A DNA stretch of 64,000 nt from Hirudinaria manillensis (taxonomy: Eukaryota; Annelida; Clitellata; Hirudinida; Hirudinidae). The notes under the pieces are model-generated. The model was not told where the DNA came from. It searched no databases and worked only from the letters and a program-made list of their open reading frames with translations. Positions 24,646-36,268 of the stretch are shown here, one piece after another; the first letter of the stretch is position 1, and every line of letters starts with the position of its first letter. The translations under genes were made by a program, and so were the position numbers. The stretch is taken from contig CM067533.1 of assembly GCA_034509925.1 (NCBI GenBank), positions 5,241,035 to 5,305,034 of the forward strand, written 5' to 3'.

Positions 24646-24860
24646 CACGGAAGAGAGCTATTTGCACCTTCAGGAATATTCAGCAGTAAATCGTGAAATA
24701 TTTGCCGAGCAATGGCTTATCTGACAGCGCATCTGAATTAATTGATCACAACGATGACGTCACTGGCGGAAATGGATCTGTCCGAGCCGGAGAAAATGAT
24801 GAGTTAAAGATCAGGGGGAAGAGAAAGTGAGATGGTGAAGCTCAGGAAAGAAAGGGTCGG

Positions 24861-24976
24861 TGGTGCTGGTGATGGTGCTGGTGGTGATGATGATGATGAT
24901 GATGACGATGACGATGACGATGACGATGATGATGATGATGATGATGATGACGACGACGACGACGACGATGATGATG
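24861..24976. repeat. Imperfect (GAT/GAC)n microsatellite block
   Basis: About 115 bp of GAT and GAC units. The poly-Asp and poly-Ser frames it opens are artefacts of the repeat. Confidence 0.9.
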
Positions 24977-27550
24977 GCAGTGGCGTCAGAGGATTCATCC
25001 GCGCTCACAACTCCCCACGTGCGACATGAACTGGGATTTAACAGCGGCGCTGCCAAGGCAATCAATTTATGAACACTAATAACGAACAAACAGAGACATA
25101 GAGATAGAGGTAGAGAGACAGAGACTGACAGTCAGACGAGTCTTGGAAGACGGCGCTCAGGCAACAACAATATATGCAGAGGGCAAAGGTCACCCCTTAC
25201 TCCACCTCTAGATGGGGGAGGAGGTTCAGGTTGATAAAGAAAGATTTCATGACGGTGGAATTGAGTGTGGAGGTAATTAATTGCCTGGAAATAAAAACCG
25301 CGTGGCACCGATGAATCATTGTAGACATTTATTCCTTACACGGCGCCTGGATTTCTCTTAATTAAGTGCAAAAGATCGTAAATAAGCGATCAAATCTTCT
25401 CTCACCACATGCTTCTTTCCCTCAAATAAATGATCTCCAGCTCCCTTTTTAAGCGTGTCAGTGGCGAGTGGGTGTTCAAGTGGCTAATATTTATTGCCAT
25501 CCTTTCGTGGACTTGATTTTAAATCCCGTTCGAGATAATTTTTTCTTCAAATCTAGTAAATCCTTTGGGCTCTGAAGTCTCATTTCTGAGGACAGAATGG
25601 TACGACCGACCGAAACGTCGCTCGAAAGACACGAGAAGAATCTTCTTTTCTTCGAATGGTCACTTGTGAGTGGAGATTAACTTCGTGTAAAAGGCTGAGG
25701 ATTATCCAGCCCAAAATGGCGATGAAAGTGCCAGGTCAGGTTTGTTTTCATTGAGATTTATGAAGGCTCAGTTGTTCTGGCATAGCTGCAGAAAAGAAGT
25801 CATACTTGGTCGTTTGAACATAAAAACTCTTAAGTACTTCGATTGGTTTAAAAGGAGTTTTAATCAACTGGCGATGAAATTCAACATAGTTTTCTTATCG
25901 ACAAACGTGGAGTTACCATGACTTAATGAATTCATTGTTTTTATCCAGGTTTAAGTTGTAAAATAATTTATTCAATATCTACTTAATTATTTATTTATTT
26001 ATAAACTAATTGTTATCAAGATGATGATGAAGAAGATGATGATGGTGATGATGATGATGAATCACTCTACTTTTAACCAACCTTTAACTACATCCATAAA
26101 CAAATGAAAGGAAAAAAAGCGAAAAGAACATTCAAAGGGTTTGTATTTATTTGCGGTCACAACACACGTCGACCCAGTCATGCGTACGGAAAGGGACAAT
26201 GGTTGACCGAGCTATCTGATTAGGATATCGTCGGCAGTGTATTTATGAGATGGCCGAAACAGATACCAGCACGCACAGCATTTAACAGGGTCAATCCTCT
26301 TCTATCAAAGCAACTCGACCGTGCAAGATATATCGCCCTCTGTGACTATAAAAATTTCTCACTTCCTATCCAGGGCTCAAAACGGGAAAATTGAATCAGC
26401 ACTGAATTAATAAATTCATGAATAAGGCATCTCGAAGACCACAGCGCCAACCAAAGTAATAACGTGCCGGCAAGGAATGATTAATAGTGCTATTGTTTAA
26501 TACAGTCCTAATATATTTCACTTTTCATTTATTACCCAAAATGAATTCACCTTTAGCTAGACTGGTTTTTAAGAAAGATGTCATTATTGTCATGATCATC
26601 GTTACAGACAGCGTAGCTAGCGATAATCCTTTTGAAAAAACAGCCAAAGTTTATCATAGATCGAGAAGTAACGATTTGACTTTGAAATTGAAATTGATTC
26701 CCTCTGACGGAAAGAAATCTTTTGGCACCAGCTGCCATAAAACGTTGTTCTTGCATTCGCCTGTAGATTCATACCACAGATAGTTGGAATAATTGAAGAG
26801 ACACATTTGCATAATAACGAATGTTTTGGAGATGGAAGCATGCGCACATGCAGTCCGAAAGTCGCATCGCATTTCAGACTAAAAAACAAATTCAAACTTC
26901 AAACCTAGCATTCCAAATTATCTTCATCCGGTTTATGCCGACTAGAGAAAAGAGTTTGAGACTGTGATATCATAACTTTCAAAGTTTTGAGTGATTATTG
27001 GAGGTAGATGAAACTTGAATAACCGATAAATTAAAACTATTAAAATATAAATGCATATCTACTGACAATCTAATGAATTCAGCGATTAGCATTAAGGGAA
27101 TTCCTTCCGAATAAATAAATAATTGGCTAATATTATTTAGTGTCGGCTTAATGGTAACGATAAAGCTTTGATTTTAATATTTTGAAAGCATTTCACTATT
27201 TGCGGGAAGCAAGAAATCAGTCCGATTTGGATATTTGTGAGAACGGGCAGATCTCAAGCTGTTAGTGATTGTCTGACCACTAAAAGATGATGATGATGAT
27301 GATGATGATACTCGTGAATAATTCTTGAGCCTGTTGGTTGCAATTTGTACCTGTTGCACAGCTAGCATCCATCAAGCTGTACCAGAAGCAGCTCCTAGGA
27401 ACCGCAGGAAAGTTTTGCTCCGTTTAACGTTTATGCATCCAAAGATAGCAACATCTCCGCCTAACATTTTTCGGTGCTTTTTTGTAATCTATTTTGTAAT
27501 CTCCGTGCTAAAAGTTGATTAACATATTGCTAATAGAGGTTTGTTTTATT
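24977..27550. other. Gene-poor intergenic DNA
   Basis: No recognisable coding exon on either strand. Includes a short GA/AGAG-rich stretch at about 25085-25130 and two small GAT runs (26021-26061 and about 27285-27310). The right end must contain the promoter and first exon of the GIY-YIG gene. Confidence 0.5.
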
Positions 27551-27602
27551 TTAACTAAGTTATCGTTCCATTTTGACAGGATTCCATCAAACGCTCCCAA
27601 CC

Positions 27603-29072
27603 ATGAATAGCAACGCGATGAAAAATGATATCGACAAAGAAATCATGAACATCTTCGAAGAACAGGAAGACAAATTCTCTTTTCCGATAACCAGTCAAAA
27701 GGAAGCGAGAGATTTCGTGAAGCTTCTCAACAATCACGGATGTTCGTATGAAATCATCAGCAAGGAGGTGGACGAAGACATGGAACGTTTCAGGGACTGG
27801 AGACTTGGAGGAGGATCGCTGGAAATTGGCAAACACGTCATCGATAGGATCAACAGACCTTTTCGGACAATGTTTTCGGAGTCTGAAAATGACGACAAAG
27901 ATCGGCGTAGTTCGTTGAATGACTTTTATCAGTTTTCGTTCGATGACGAAGAAGTGTTCGCCGCTTCAAGTTCTAAAGCTCCTAAAATCGAAATATCTAC
28001 TCCAACAAAATCTCCAACCAAAGCAGCCCATTCGCCGAATCTCCCAATTGACAAATCGAAAACCAATCTTTCCCCGAATCACTCTTCACAGGCGAATATT
28101 TCATCGCCCCTGAAAGAAATTGTAACATCCCAACATCAATCTTCTACCTCCCTGACAACGACAAAAGTGGAAGCCTCAAAATGTCCCGTGGTTACGCCGC
28201 CAGACAATACTGCTCCTAAAGTGATTCAAGAAATTAAGGAGCGCGCTGAATCGCCGTCACTTTCGGAAAAACACAAAACATCATCTCCAATTGTTGCCAG
28301 TCAAGACAAGCAGCCTATTCAGATCTTCAAACAGAACCAACCAAACAAAAATCTGTCAGACACCAAAGATATTCATGCGAAATCTTCAACTTTGATAACA
28401 TCTCAAAACGAAATCAAATGTCCTTCTTCCAATCAATCCACACCTCCTTCACTGACAACTTCCCAACCTTCCAAAGCCTGCCAAAAACAGTCCCCTACTC
28501 CTTCACAAAGTCCTCAAATTTTGTCATCTTCACAATCTACAGCTCCTCAGTCACAGTCGGCAATTCCATCATCTAAATCACCAACATCACAAACCATAAA
28601 CACCAAAAAAGAAGCACCCGAATCCACAGAAGAGGAGAGACCACCAAGTCCAGTAACTACTTCTCCTCATTACCAGCCTTATGCAGCGAGTTTCACAGTC
28701 GATGACATTGAACCCATGTTAAATTACAACAGCGATGGCCAGAACGAAAAAGAAACTGATGTTGAGGGATTCATCTACGTGTTCTCAGACATTCCCAGCC
28801 CTACCATGAAGATGAGCAAATACACTAAATTCAGAGTCAAAGTTGGAACATCAAAAGATCCTCTGAAAAGACTTCAGCAGGCTCTGCACTTCAATCCTGA
28901 CGTGAGGATGCTGGCCTCGATCCCAATTCAATCGAGAAACGCATGCAAGTCGATGCTGAAAGAAAGTTTGAAGCCCATGCTCATGAAAAACAGAGTAGAT
29001 TGGTATTGGGCCACCTTGAATTCAATATTTGCAGCCATAGACGAGGTCTTGAAGAAATGTCCAAGTGATTAA
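27603..29072 (+). CDS. GIY-YIG (T5orf172/MUG113-like) domain protein, 489 aa, intronless CDS
   Basis: A single open exon starting at ATG 27603. A good acceptor (TTTTGACAG ending at 27580) precedes it, so a 5' UTR intron is likely. Residues 1-100 are charged and helical (KEARDFVKLLNNHGCSYEII). Residues about 110-380 are Ser/Thr/Pro/Gln/Lys-rich and look disordered. Residues 388-485 form the recognisable part: GFIYVFSD (the GIY strand), FRVKVGTSKDPLKRLQQAL (second strand plus the conserved Arg), CKSMLKESLKPMLMKNRVDWYWA (matching the late helix and the usual E-W-F), then a terminal helix. This is the pattern of the T5orf172/MUG113 branch of GIY-YIG nucleases, found in phages, fungi and scattered eukaryotes. 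The position usually holding the metal-binding Glu is not clear, so activity is uncertain. AATAAA at 29270. Confidence 0.7.
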   Translation: MNSNAMKNDIDKEIMNIFEEQEDKFSFPITSQKEARDFVKLLNNHGCSYEIISKEVDEDMERFRDWRLGGGSLEIGKHVIDRINRPFRTMFSESENDDKDRRSSLNDFYQFSFDDEEVFAASSSKAPKIEISTPTKSPTKAAHSPNLPIDKSKTNLSPNHSSQANISSPLKEIVTSQHQSSTSLTTTKVEASKCPVVTPPDNTAPKVIQEIKERAESPSLSEKHKTSSPIVASQDKQPIQIFKQNQPNKNLSDTKDIHAKSSTLITSQNEIKCPSSNQSTPPSLTTSQPSKACQKQSPTPSQSPQILSSSQSTAPQSQSAIPSSKSPTSQTINTKKEAPESTEEERPPSPVTTSPHYQPYAASFTVDDIEPMLNYNSDGQNEKETDVEGFIYVFSDIPSPTMKMSKYTKFRVKVGTSKDPLKRLQQALHFNPDVRMLASIPIQSRNACKSMLKESLKPMLMKNRVDWYWATLNSIFAAIDEVLKKCPSD

Positions 29073-30343
29073 AACTTGATTTGAAACATTCGTTCACTCC
29101 ACGTTTTAAAGTCTAATGCTTTTTACTCCAAAACCTCCATACGTACATGTATTTGGTGCCAGTGGCATTGTTGATATTTATGTCATTCTTGATCACGGCA
29201 TCACCGACAGAATGTTGTAACTGTTTAGCCATTTTTGTTTTATTTTTATTTAATGATTACATTTTTGCAAATAAAAAACGAATTCAAAAGTTAAATAAGA
29301 CGTCTCAAGTGCTTAATTGGAGGGGGCATAAAGACTTGTTACTCATTCAACCTGCAAACCAAAGAAGCTTCAAAATCGTAAGTGAGCAAGTACAGGGTGG
29401 GTAAATGAATGGATTTAAGGATGGATCTACGGATGGGCATCGTGATGACTGGACGACTGGGTTCCAGAATGTTTGCTGAAAACATTTACTAATGAATGCA
29501 TTGACTTAATTAATTTAAAAAAATTCTTTTATTACTTTCGCATGTTCGTAAAAACCGAAATTTTGATTCTTGCATGGGCCTCATAGCTTATGCTAGCTGT
29601 TTTCTCGCTATTTTCTCCTGGATGAATCGAAGATCTTTATCTTCAAAAGATCAGGATATTTTAAAAGTTGTTTGTTTACTTTCATTAGACACTCGAACAC
29701 AAATAGCTCCATCACAAATAACCAACCGCTAAAATGGAAAAATCAAATAGTAAAAGCAGAGTCCTCATCATAACCCTTAACTTGGAAAGACTTGCAATTG
29801 CTCTTGCTTTAACACTCCACTTCAATACACTTTGATTTTCCGGAAAATTCCATCTTAGACCAGACTCGAGAACGTACAACTCCAAACTTAGATGTATTAT
29901 ATTTTTTTTTTGGGCAGACGACATCAGAGTTTGCAGCATAGATGTCAAAACAGGGAGCGCATTGCCAAGTGAGATTGCAAAATCTAAATTATTTATTGCT
30001 CAAATGCTTTGGTACGAGACTTCGACCTTTAAGGACCTGTTAATAAAAGTTATTTGATACTCAATCGGCTGTGTCATTCGGGGCAGTTTATGATTTACTG
30101 GCAATTTATACGATCCTATATTATCGGGCCCCCTAATTTAAATCGGAATAAATTAATCAACTTATAAATAGCAAATTGTAATTAATTGCATGAACTAATT
30201 AATTTCTGTCTTCACGAGAAAATCTCGTATATCAGAACCTTTTAGAATTTCAAGATAATTTATTAACAGAATCATTTCGTGTCTTATTGAAGAAATTTTA
30301 TTAGTTATTTTCTAATTAACTATAAAATTATTGACGAAAGCAT
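29073..30343. other. 3' ends of two convergent genes and spacer
   Basis: The left 200 bp is the 3' UTR of the GIY-YIG gene; the right end is the 3' UTR of the YTH gene. Between them no coding or repeat feature is recognised. Confidence 0.5.
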
Positions 30344-30943
30344 TTAAATCATTTTCGGTTTCTTACGATCTTCCTCCTTGTCATAAATGTGGAAATCATC
30401 TAAAATCGAAGCCGTTTGACGGTAGTTATGGATTACACGAAGGACAAATGTCCCTTTCTCGTAAGGTACTTCTTGTGTGTCTCCCGAATTCGTGACAGGC
30501 TTGTTTTTGTTGTTTTCCAGTCTGATGTGACACAACTGACTGTTAGGAACGTCTTTAACGTAGATCCACTTAACAGAAAATTGTCCTTTCCATTTGTTTT
30601 GTGCCCACACTTCTGACGAAGAATTGTAATCCACTGCAGATGTCATGACAGCCACGCCTACAAAATGGCAACTTTTGTCGACGCTGAAAAAAAGGAATAT
30701 TTGTCCTTTTCCCTCTCTTTCCTTGTAAGCCGCGTCGAGTTTCCTGTTCCCAAATTCAGAGCTGCACCACATCGAGTACTTTATAGACTTGTGGATATCG
30801 TCTTCAGAAGGTCTTCTTATGACAAAGAATCGAGCCCCTGGTGGTTTCAAGGGGAAGTCTTTGGGGTTATAAATATTTTTATCGAGAATCGAACTTATTT
30901 GACCGGCGGCCGAATCGGCAGTCGCGACCTCTAGCGAAGACAT
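30344..30943 (-). CDS. YTH-domain protein of YTHDF type, 199 aa, single exon
   Basis: The whole protein is little more than one YTH domain (residues 37-193), which binds N6-methyladenosine in [24 protein letters not shown] opens the domain in family fashion; the three aromatic-cage tryptophans are present (W59 in YSMWCS, W113 in EVWAQ, W118 in NKWKG). [17 protein letters not shown] and [11 protein letters not shown] follow as in YTHDF proteins. YTHDF proteins are usually 400-600 aa with a long low-complexity N-terminus that drives condensation and effector recruitment; here only 36 residues precede the domain. No intron is present, and ATG at 30943 is clear. This is probably a retrocopy or a reduced paralog that kept a functional reader fold. 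Whether a full YTHDF gene exists elsewhere cannot be seen. Confidence 0.88.
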   Translation of the reverse strand: MSSLEVATADSAAGQISSILDKNIYNPKDFPLKPPGARFFVIRRPSEDDIHKSIKYSMWCSSEFGNRKLDAAYKEREGKGQIFLFFSVDKSCHFVGVAVMTSAVDYNSSSEVWAQNKWKGQFSVKWIYVKDVPNSQLCHIRLENNKNKPVTNSGDTQEVPYEKGTFVLRVIHNYRQTASILDDFHIYDKEEDRKKPKMI

Positions 30944-32245
30944 TTGAAGAGCTTAAATGATCGCACAATTCGTGAATCAAAGTTTGTTGTCCTACGTTTT
31001 TTTTAAAGCTCTTGTTTGATAAAAGATTATGCATATTATAATATTATATATTATATTATAATTATTTTTACTTGTTAATTTGATCAGTTGATATCAATCT
31101 AAAGCATAAATTTTAACAAGAATTTTTTATACGTTTTGCTTTTATTGAGGTAAATATTATTTTTAAAATAATGAATTGCAAATTAATTTTTGATTTTAAC
31201 ACCATCGGATTTCGTTTTGATTAAATTCTGGGTTTCAGTTTTCAGTTTTATAACTTGAGCTGGTGCCCGGATAACACATTTGTCTATGACGCCGGTGGCA
31301 TCATAAAATAAACAAAATTTTTTAAATTGTGTCAAACTTGGTGGACTCAGTTTTTGAATTTACTTAGACTTTGTTTGCAGCACCTATCATCAATACTGTT
31401 GGAAACTCACCAGTCTAAAGAACCAAAATTTATTCAACAACGTAAAACCGAAACAAGCGAATAAAGAACAAAACCACAGATAAAGTATAATAACAAGAAT
31501 TTACAGCTCTAACAAATACGAAGACTAACCAGTAGCGATTTCTAAAACATCTGAAGACACAATATGGAAATTTGGAAACCGATGGAGATCTAAATCTGAA
31601 TGTTCAAAGACTGCCATCATCGCTGAAGGTGTTTCATATTTTTTTATGTACAACAGAAAAAACAGTAAGACTTCAAATTGGAGCATCCGAGAATAGGCTA
31701 AAACCTATTCTTAGGGAAGTTTTTTACTAGGAACCGATTTGACTTTACTTCCAGCATAGACATCAAAGGGATTACCTCTCCATAGGGGTAATCTCCATTA
31801 CCTCTCCATTTTGTGTAAAGTTTAGCTGTCCCTATAGGCAGGTTTTACTGAATTTGAATGACTCGCCGTACTTCCCATCAACCTTGATACCGTAATTTTC
31901 AACAAACTTAGAGTTTCTTTTTGCTCATTGATCTTTATCTTGTTTTGATCCAAAAATGTAAAATAATTTGTTAAGCCGACCATTACAATAGAGTACACAA
32001 GTACACACTTTTGGAAACACCGGCCTAATGCAGAAAATCTGAGAAACTGACATAAAAATATAAATGTACTTTAATTTCTGAAATTTCAAAAAAATATTAC
32101 ATTTAATTGACCCTAATTTTTAAAAATATCTTTAAAGTAATAAAAAGTAATATAAATAACAAAACCAAAGATATTTCTTTTGTTTTTAAATCGCTTGAGG
32201 GCGATAACGTGGGTTGACGCTGGTTATTGATGTTATTTATCGAAA
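30944..32245. other. Intergenic between divergent YTH and CWC22 genes
   Basis: About 1.3 kb, AT-rich, no supported gene. Around 31770-31810 a stretch repeats CCATTACCTCTCCAT-like words. A short minus-strand frame near 31980-31820 has no recognisable motif. Confidence 0.45.
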
Positions 32246-35200
32246 ATGCCAGACAAAAAAGGAACCAGAAGTGAGTCAAGTTCGATTGAGAGGGATTACC
32301 CGGTAAGATCGAAAGTTTCAAAAATTCAGAAGGACAAGGAAAATATTTCAAGTGACAGGAGTCGAAGTAGAAGTGTTGATAGACGCCACAGAAAAAGGAA
32401 TGACGACTCCAGAGACAGGAAATATGAAAGGGAAAATAAATTGAGGAGAAGATCCCTAAGTAGGGAGAGATATCGTGAAGATAGAAAAAGAGGTTATGAC
32501 CGCAGAGATAATAATGATAGGTCTGATGGTCGTCACAAAAAACGGAGGTTGAGTGATGAAATCGATCAGAAAAAAACAGAAGATCATCGAGCAGATGAAG
32601 GAAATGCAGAAGAAATTGATAAGTATTGGGCCTCAAAAAAGTCCAAAACAAGCGTTAAAAACGTTTTGGATGATGAGTTGAAAACTGGTGGAGCATACAT
32701 TCCACCAGCTCGCCTGAGAATGATGCAGTCCAAAATAACAGATAAAAATACTTTGGAGTATCAGAAAAAAGCTTGGCAGGCCTTGAAGAAAAGCATACAT
32801 GGCTTAATAAATAAGGTTACAGCATCGAACGTTATCGAAATATGTAAAGAACTTTTTCAGGAGAACATTGTTAGGGGCCGGTGAGTCATTTTATGTCATT
32901 CATTTTAGAGTAATTAAAATTATTTTAAATGTAAAACATTTTAAAGTAAATAATGAAATCAGAATATATTTACTGTTTATTTCATTGCAGTGGTCTGCTA
33001 GTGAGATCCATTATGAAGGCACAATCTATGTCCCTGACGTTTAGCCATGTTTTTGCTGCTTTGGTGGCAGTTGTAAACTCAAAAGTAAGCATTATCAATT
33101 GGAACAATCTTATTGATAAGTCTTGTTTTGTTCTTACATGTGTACCTTGATGCATGAAAATATGATGATATACACTCACTGTGCACAAACTTAAATTTGT
33201 ACTTTGTTTTCAGTTTCCACAAGTGGGCATGCTGCTATTGAACAGATTGGTTTTACACTTCAAGAGAGGATTTAAGAGAAATATAAAAGCTTATTGTTTG
33301 TCATCAACCAGATTTATTGCACATTTGTACAACCAGAAAGTGGTGAGTAAAATTATAATTATAAATTATGGGATTCTTACATTATTTTTCGTTATAAATT
33401 CACTTAATCCATGATAAGTTATAATAAAAAATTGTCACGTTACAGGTTGATGAAATAATTCCATTTGAGATTTTGATCTTGCTTCTTGAAAAGCCAACAA
33501 ATGATTCTGTCGAAGTAGCCATTGGATTCTTGAAGGAATGTGGAAGAAAATTAACAGACGACTCTAGCACTGCAACTATGAGTGAGATTAACCTTCAATG
33601 ATGAAACCTTTGGTTTTTAAATTAAATTCACTGATTATCCACAACAGGTATATTTGATAGTCTGAAGAATATCCTGAACGAAGCAACGATCGACAAGAGA
33701 GTGACGTACATGATAGAGGTGATGTTTGCCATCAGGAAGGATGGCTACAAAGATTATCCGTCGGTGTTGCCGGAGTTGGAGCTGGTGGAAGATGAGGATC
33801 AATTTATGCACAGAGTGACACTCGAAGATGAGATAAGCAACGAAGAACGCCTTAGTGAGTCCCGATGCTCAATGACGTTGCCTCTGATAATTAGCCTAAT
33901 TGTGTTTTTTTGCTTCCAGATATTCTTGAATTTGATCCAGAATATGAAGAAAATGAAAACAAATACAAGGCCATCAGGGATGGTATGTGATACATTGTTG
34001 TATATGATACATTGTTGTATATGATGCATTGTTGTATGTGATGCAATGTTGTGTGTAATGCATTGTTGTATGTGATACATTGTTGTGTGTAATGCATTGA
34101 TGTATGTCAGTATCTTCTTTGCAGCTTAACTCAAACATTATTATTTTTTTCAGAGCTCTTTGGAGAAGGTGAAGATGATGAAAATGATGAGGACGATTCT
34201 AGCGAGGAATCAGGAGAAGATGAAGAAGGTGGTGAAGAAGGTTAGATATTAAATTAATGTTGAACATTAGCTTTATGTTTTGAGCAATTGTGCTGATTTT
34301 ATCAATTGGTTTGAAAACTTAATTGTTTGACTTTCAGGAGGCAATAATGATACCATCAGTGATCAGACTGAAACTAACCTGGTAACACTGAGAAGGACCA
34401 TTTATCTCACCATTCAGTCCAGTTTGGATTATGAAGAATGTGCTCACAAGCTGCTCAAGATGCAATTAAAACCTGGACAAGAGGTATGTTGTCATCAATT
34501 GAAACATATTGTTTGTTTATCATTTTATTTGATATTTATATTTAAAATTATTTGCTCTTAATCTGTAATTTGTTTTACAAAGTATGAATTGTGCAACATG
34601 ATCATGGACTGTTCTGCCCAGGAAAGGACATACATAGCCTTTTATGGACTTCTTGCTCAGGTTTGACATGAATTTTTTTTTAATTTTTTACTGAGAACAA
34701 TATATTTAACAATTAACTATTAATTATTGCAGAGATTCTGTAATCTCGATAATAAATACGTCGAGCCGTACGAGAAGATATTCAAGGAACAGTACGACAC
34801 TGCCCATCGACTTGAAACAAACAAGCTAAGAAACGTTGCCAAGTTCTTTGCTCACCTGTTGCACTCGGATGCCATATCGTGGGAGGTCTTGCAATGCATT
34901 AAGTTGAATGAGGTTGATACGACTTCTTCGAGCAGAATATTCATCAAGATTCTCTTCCAAGAGCTGTCAGAGTACATGGGTCTTGCTAAACTGAATCAGA
35001 GACTCAAGGATGAGTATGTGATATATTTTTTTAATTTATTTATTAAATGTTATTATCTATATTAATTTCAATGATGCCTCCCTTGCAGGACCCTCCAAGC
35101 TGCTTTTGCAGAAATATTTCCCAAGAGTAATCCAAGAGATACCAGATTTGCCATTAATTTCTTCACTTCAATTGGCCTTGGAGGCTTAACGTAAGTGTCC

Positions 35201-35454
35201 AACTTATTGAATATTACGTATTTTGCTTCCCCCATAACGTTGATTTATTTCCTCTTGGGAATTGATGTTGATTCCAAATTAATTATGAGTTAATTTTCAA
35301 AAAATATTCTAAAATTCCTTAAATATTTTGCAGCAACGAGCTCAGAGATCATCTCAAAGCCACAGCAGCCACCCAAAAGGCCACAGAGCGCACAAGGACA
35401 GTGTCCTCCTCCTCTTCGTCTTCATCGTCGTCATCTTCTTCCAGCTCATCTTAG
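32246..35454 (+). CDS. CWC22: Pre-mRNA splicing factor CWC22, twelve exons, 692 aa
   Basis: Spliceosome component that escorts eIF4A3 to the splicing machinery for exon-junction-complex loading. Exons: 32246-32880, 32991-33084, 33214-33342, 33446-33581, 33648-33854, 33920-33982, 34154-34240, 34338-34483, 34583-34660, 34733-35013, 35089-35190, 35334-35454; phases agree and total 2079 nt. An Arg/Ser/Asp-rich N-terminus precedes [11 protein letters not shown] (about residue 150). The MIF4G domain includes [20 protein letters not shown] and [22 protein letters not shown] Glu/Asp-rich linker (exons 7-8) leads to the MA3 domain ([20 protein letters not shown]). The final [18 protein letters not shown] is a family hallmark. 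The protein ends in a poly-Ser tail and lacks the long RS C-terminus of vertebrate CWC22. AATAAA at 35549. Confidence 0.95.
33986..34108. repeat. Minisatellite in CWC22 intron 6, unit 16-17 bp
   Basis: About seven copies of a unit like TGATACATTGTTGTATA, degenerate at two or three positions. It starts three bases after the donor site and fills most of the 171-bp intron. Confidence 0.9.
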
Positions 35455-36268
35455 AGCAGCATTGATGCTTATAAATAACTTGGAGATACCATGAAAACTA
35501 TTTAAATCTTGTTTACAAATATTAACATTTTGTTCAGATTAGTTAAACAATAAATAAACAATAAAAACAAAATCTGTCATGAATGGATTATAATAAATGC
35601 CAAGCCTTCAATTCATGGAATTTGCTAGTGACCTTGAAGCATTTTGGTTGATCACAGCTACCAATGTCATTTCAGCTTCAGATGAGGGTTGTTTATTTAA
35701 TAAAACTTACCAAACATGTTCTATGAAGCATTGTTTGCAAACTACATGTTTACTAACTCTTCAAATGTGGGATATGTCAACTTAAAATAGCAAATTTCTA
35801 AAGGTTAGCAGGCAGGTTTAACCTTTTGGTCTTTTTTGCCAAAATGTTTTATCAACTGATCAGCATGTAAGTATAGCTTTTGTGCCCCAGAACTGATAAC
35901 TTTGGTACAGTTTGATATTGTACAGGTCCATATCCTTATCAGCAGGGGCATACTTCAAACAACCACCAATCTGTTCTCACTAAAGCAATGTTTGTAAGGC
36001 TAAAACGTAATTCTTAGAAAGTTTTAATAATTTTTTAATATAAAATAAAGAATGTGACACATCTGGTTTATCATTTTGCAAATTATCCCCATCAGGAATC
36101 ATCCATAACGAAATAATCTTGCAAACCACTAATTATTCCTTACCAACTAACAAATTTTGAAAACAATCTTAACTAACTCAAATAAGAACAATGTTGGCAA
36201 AACAATTTTTGATTTCTCAACAAATGAACTGTCAAACAGTGAAATAATGGTTAATGGCTGATAGCTAT
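35455..36268. other. Convergent 3' regions of CWC22 and GPAA1
   Basis: Contains the CWC22 polyadenylation signal and presumed 3' UTR of GPAA1. No other feature seen. Confidence 0.5.

Noticed and set aside
22423-25089. Asp-, His-, Ser- and Ile-rich frames
   Set aside because: All follow GAT/ATC triplet blocks, overlap each other in several frames and lack family motifs or splice context.
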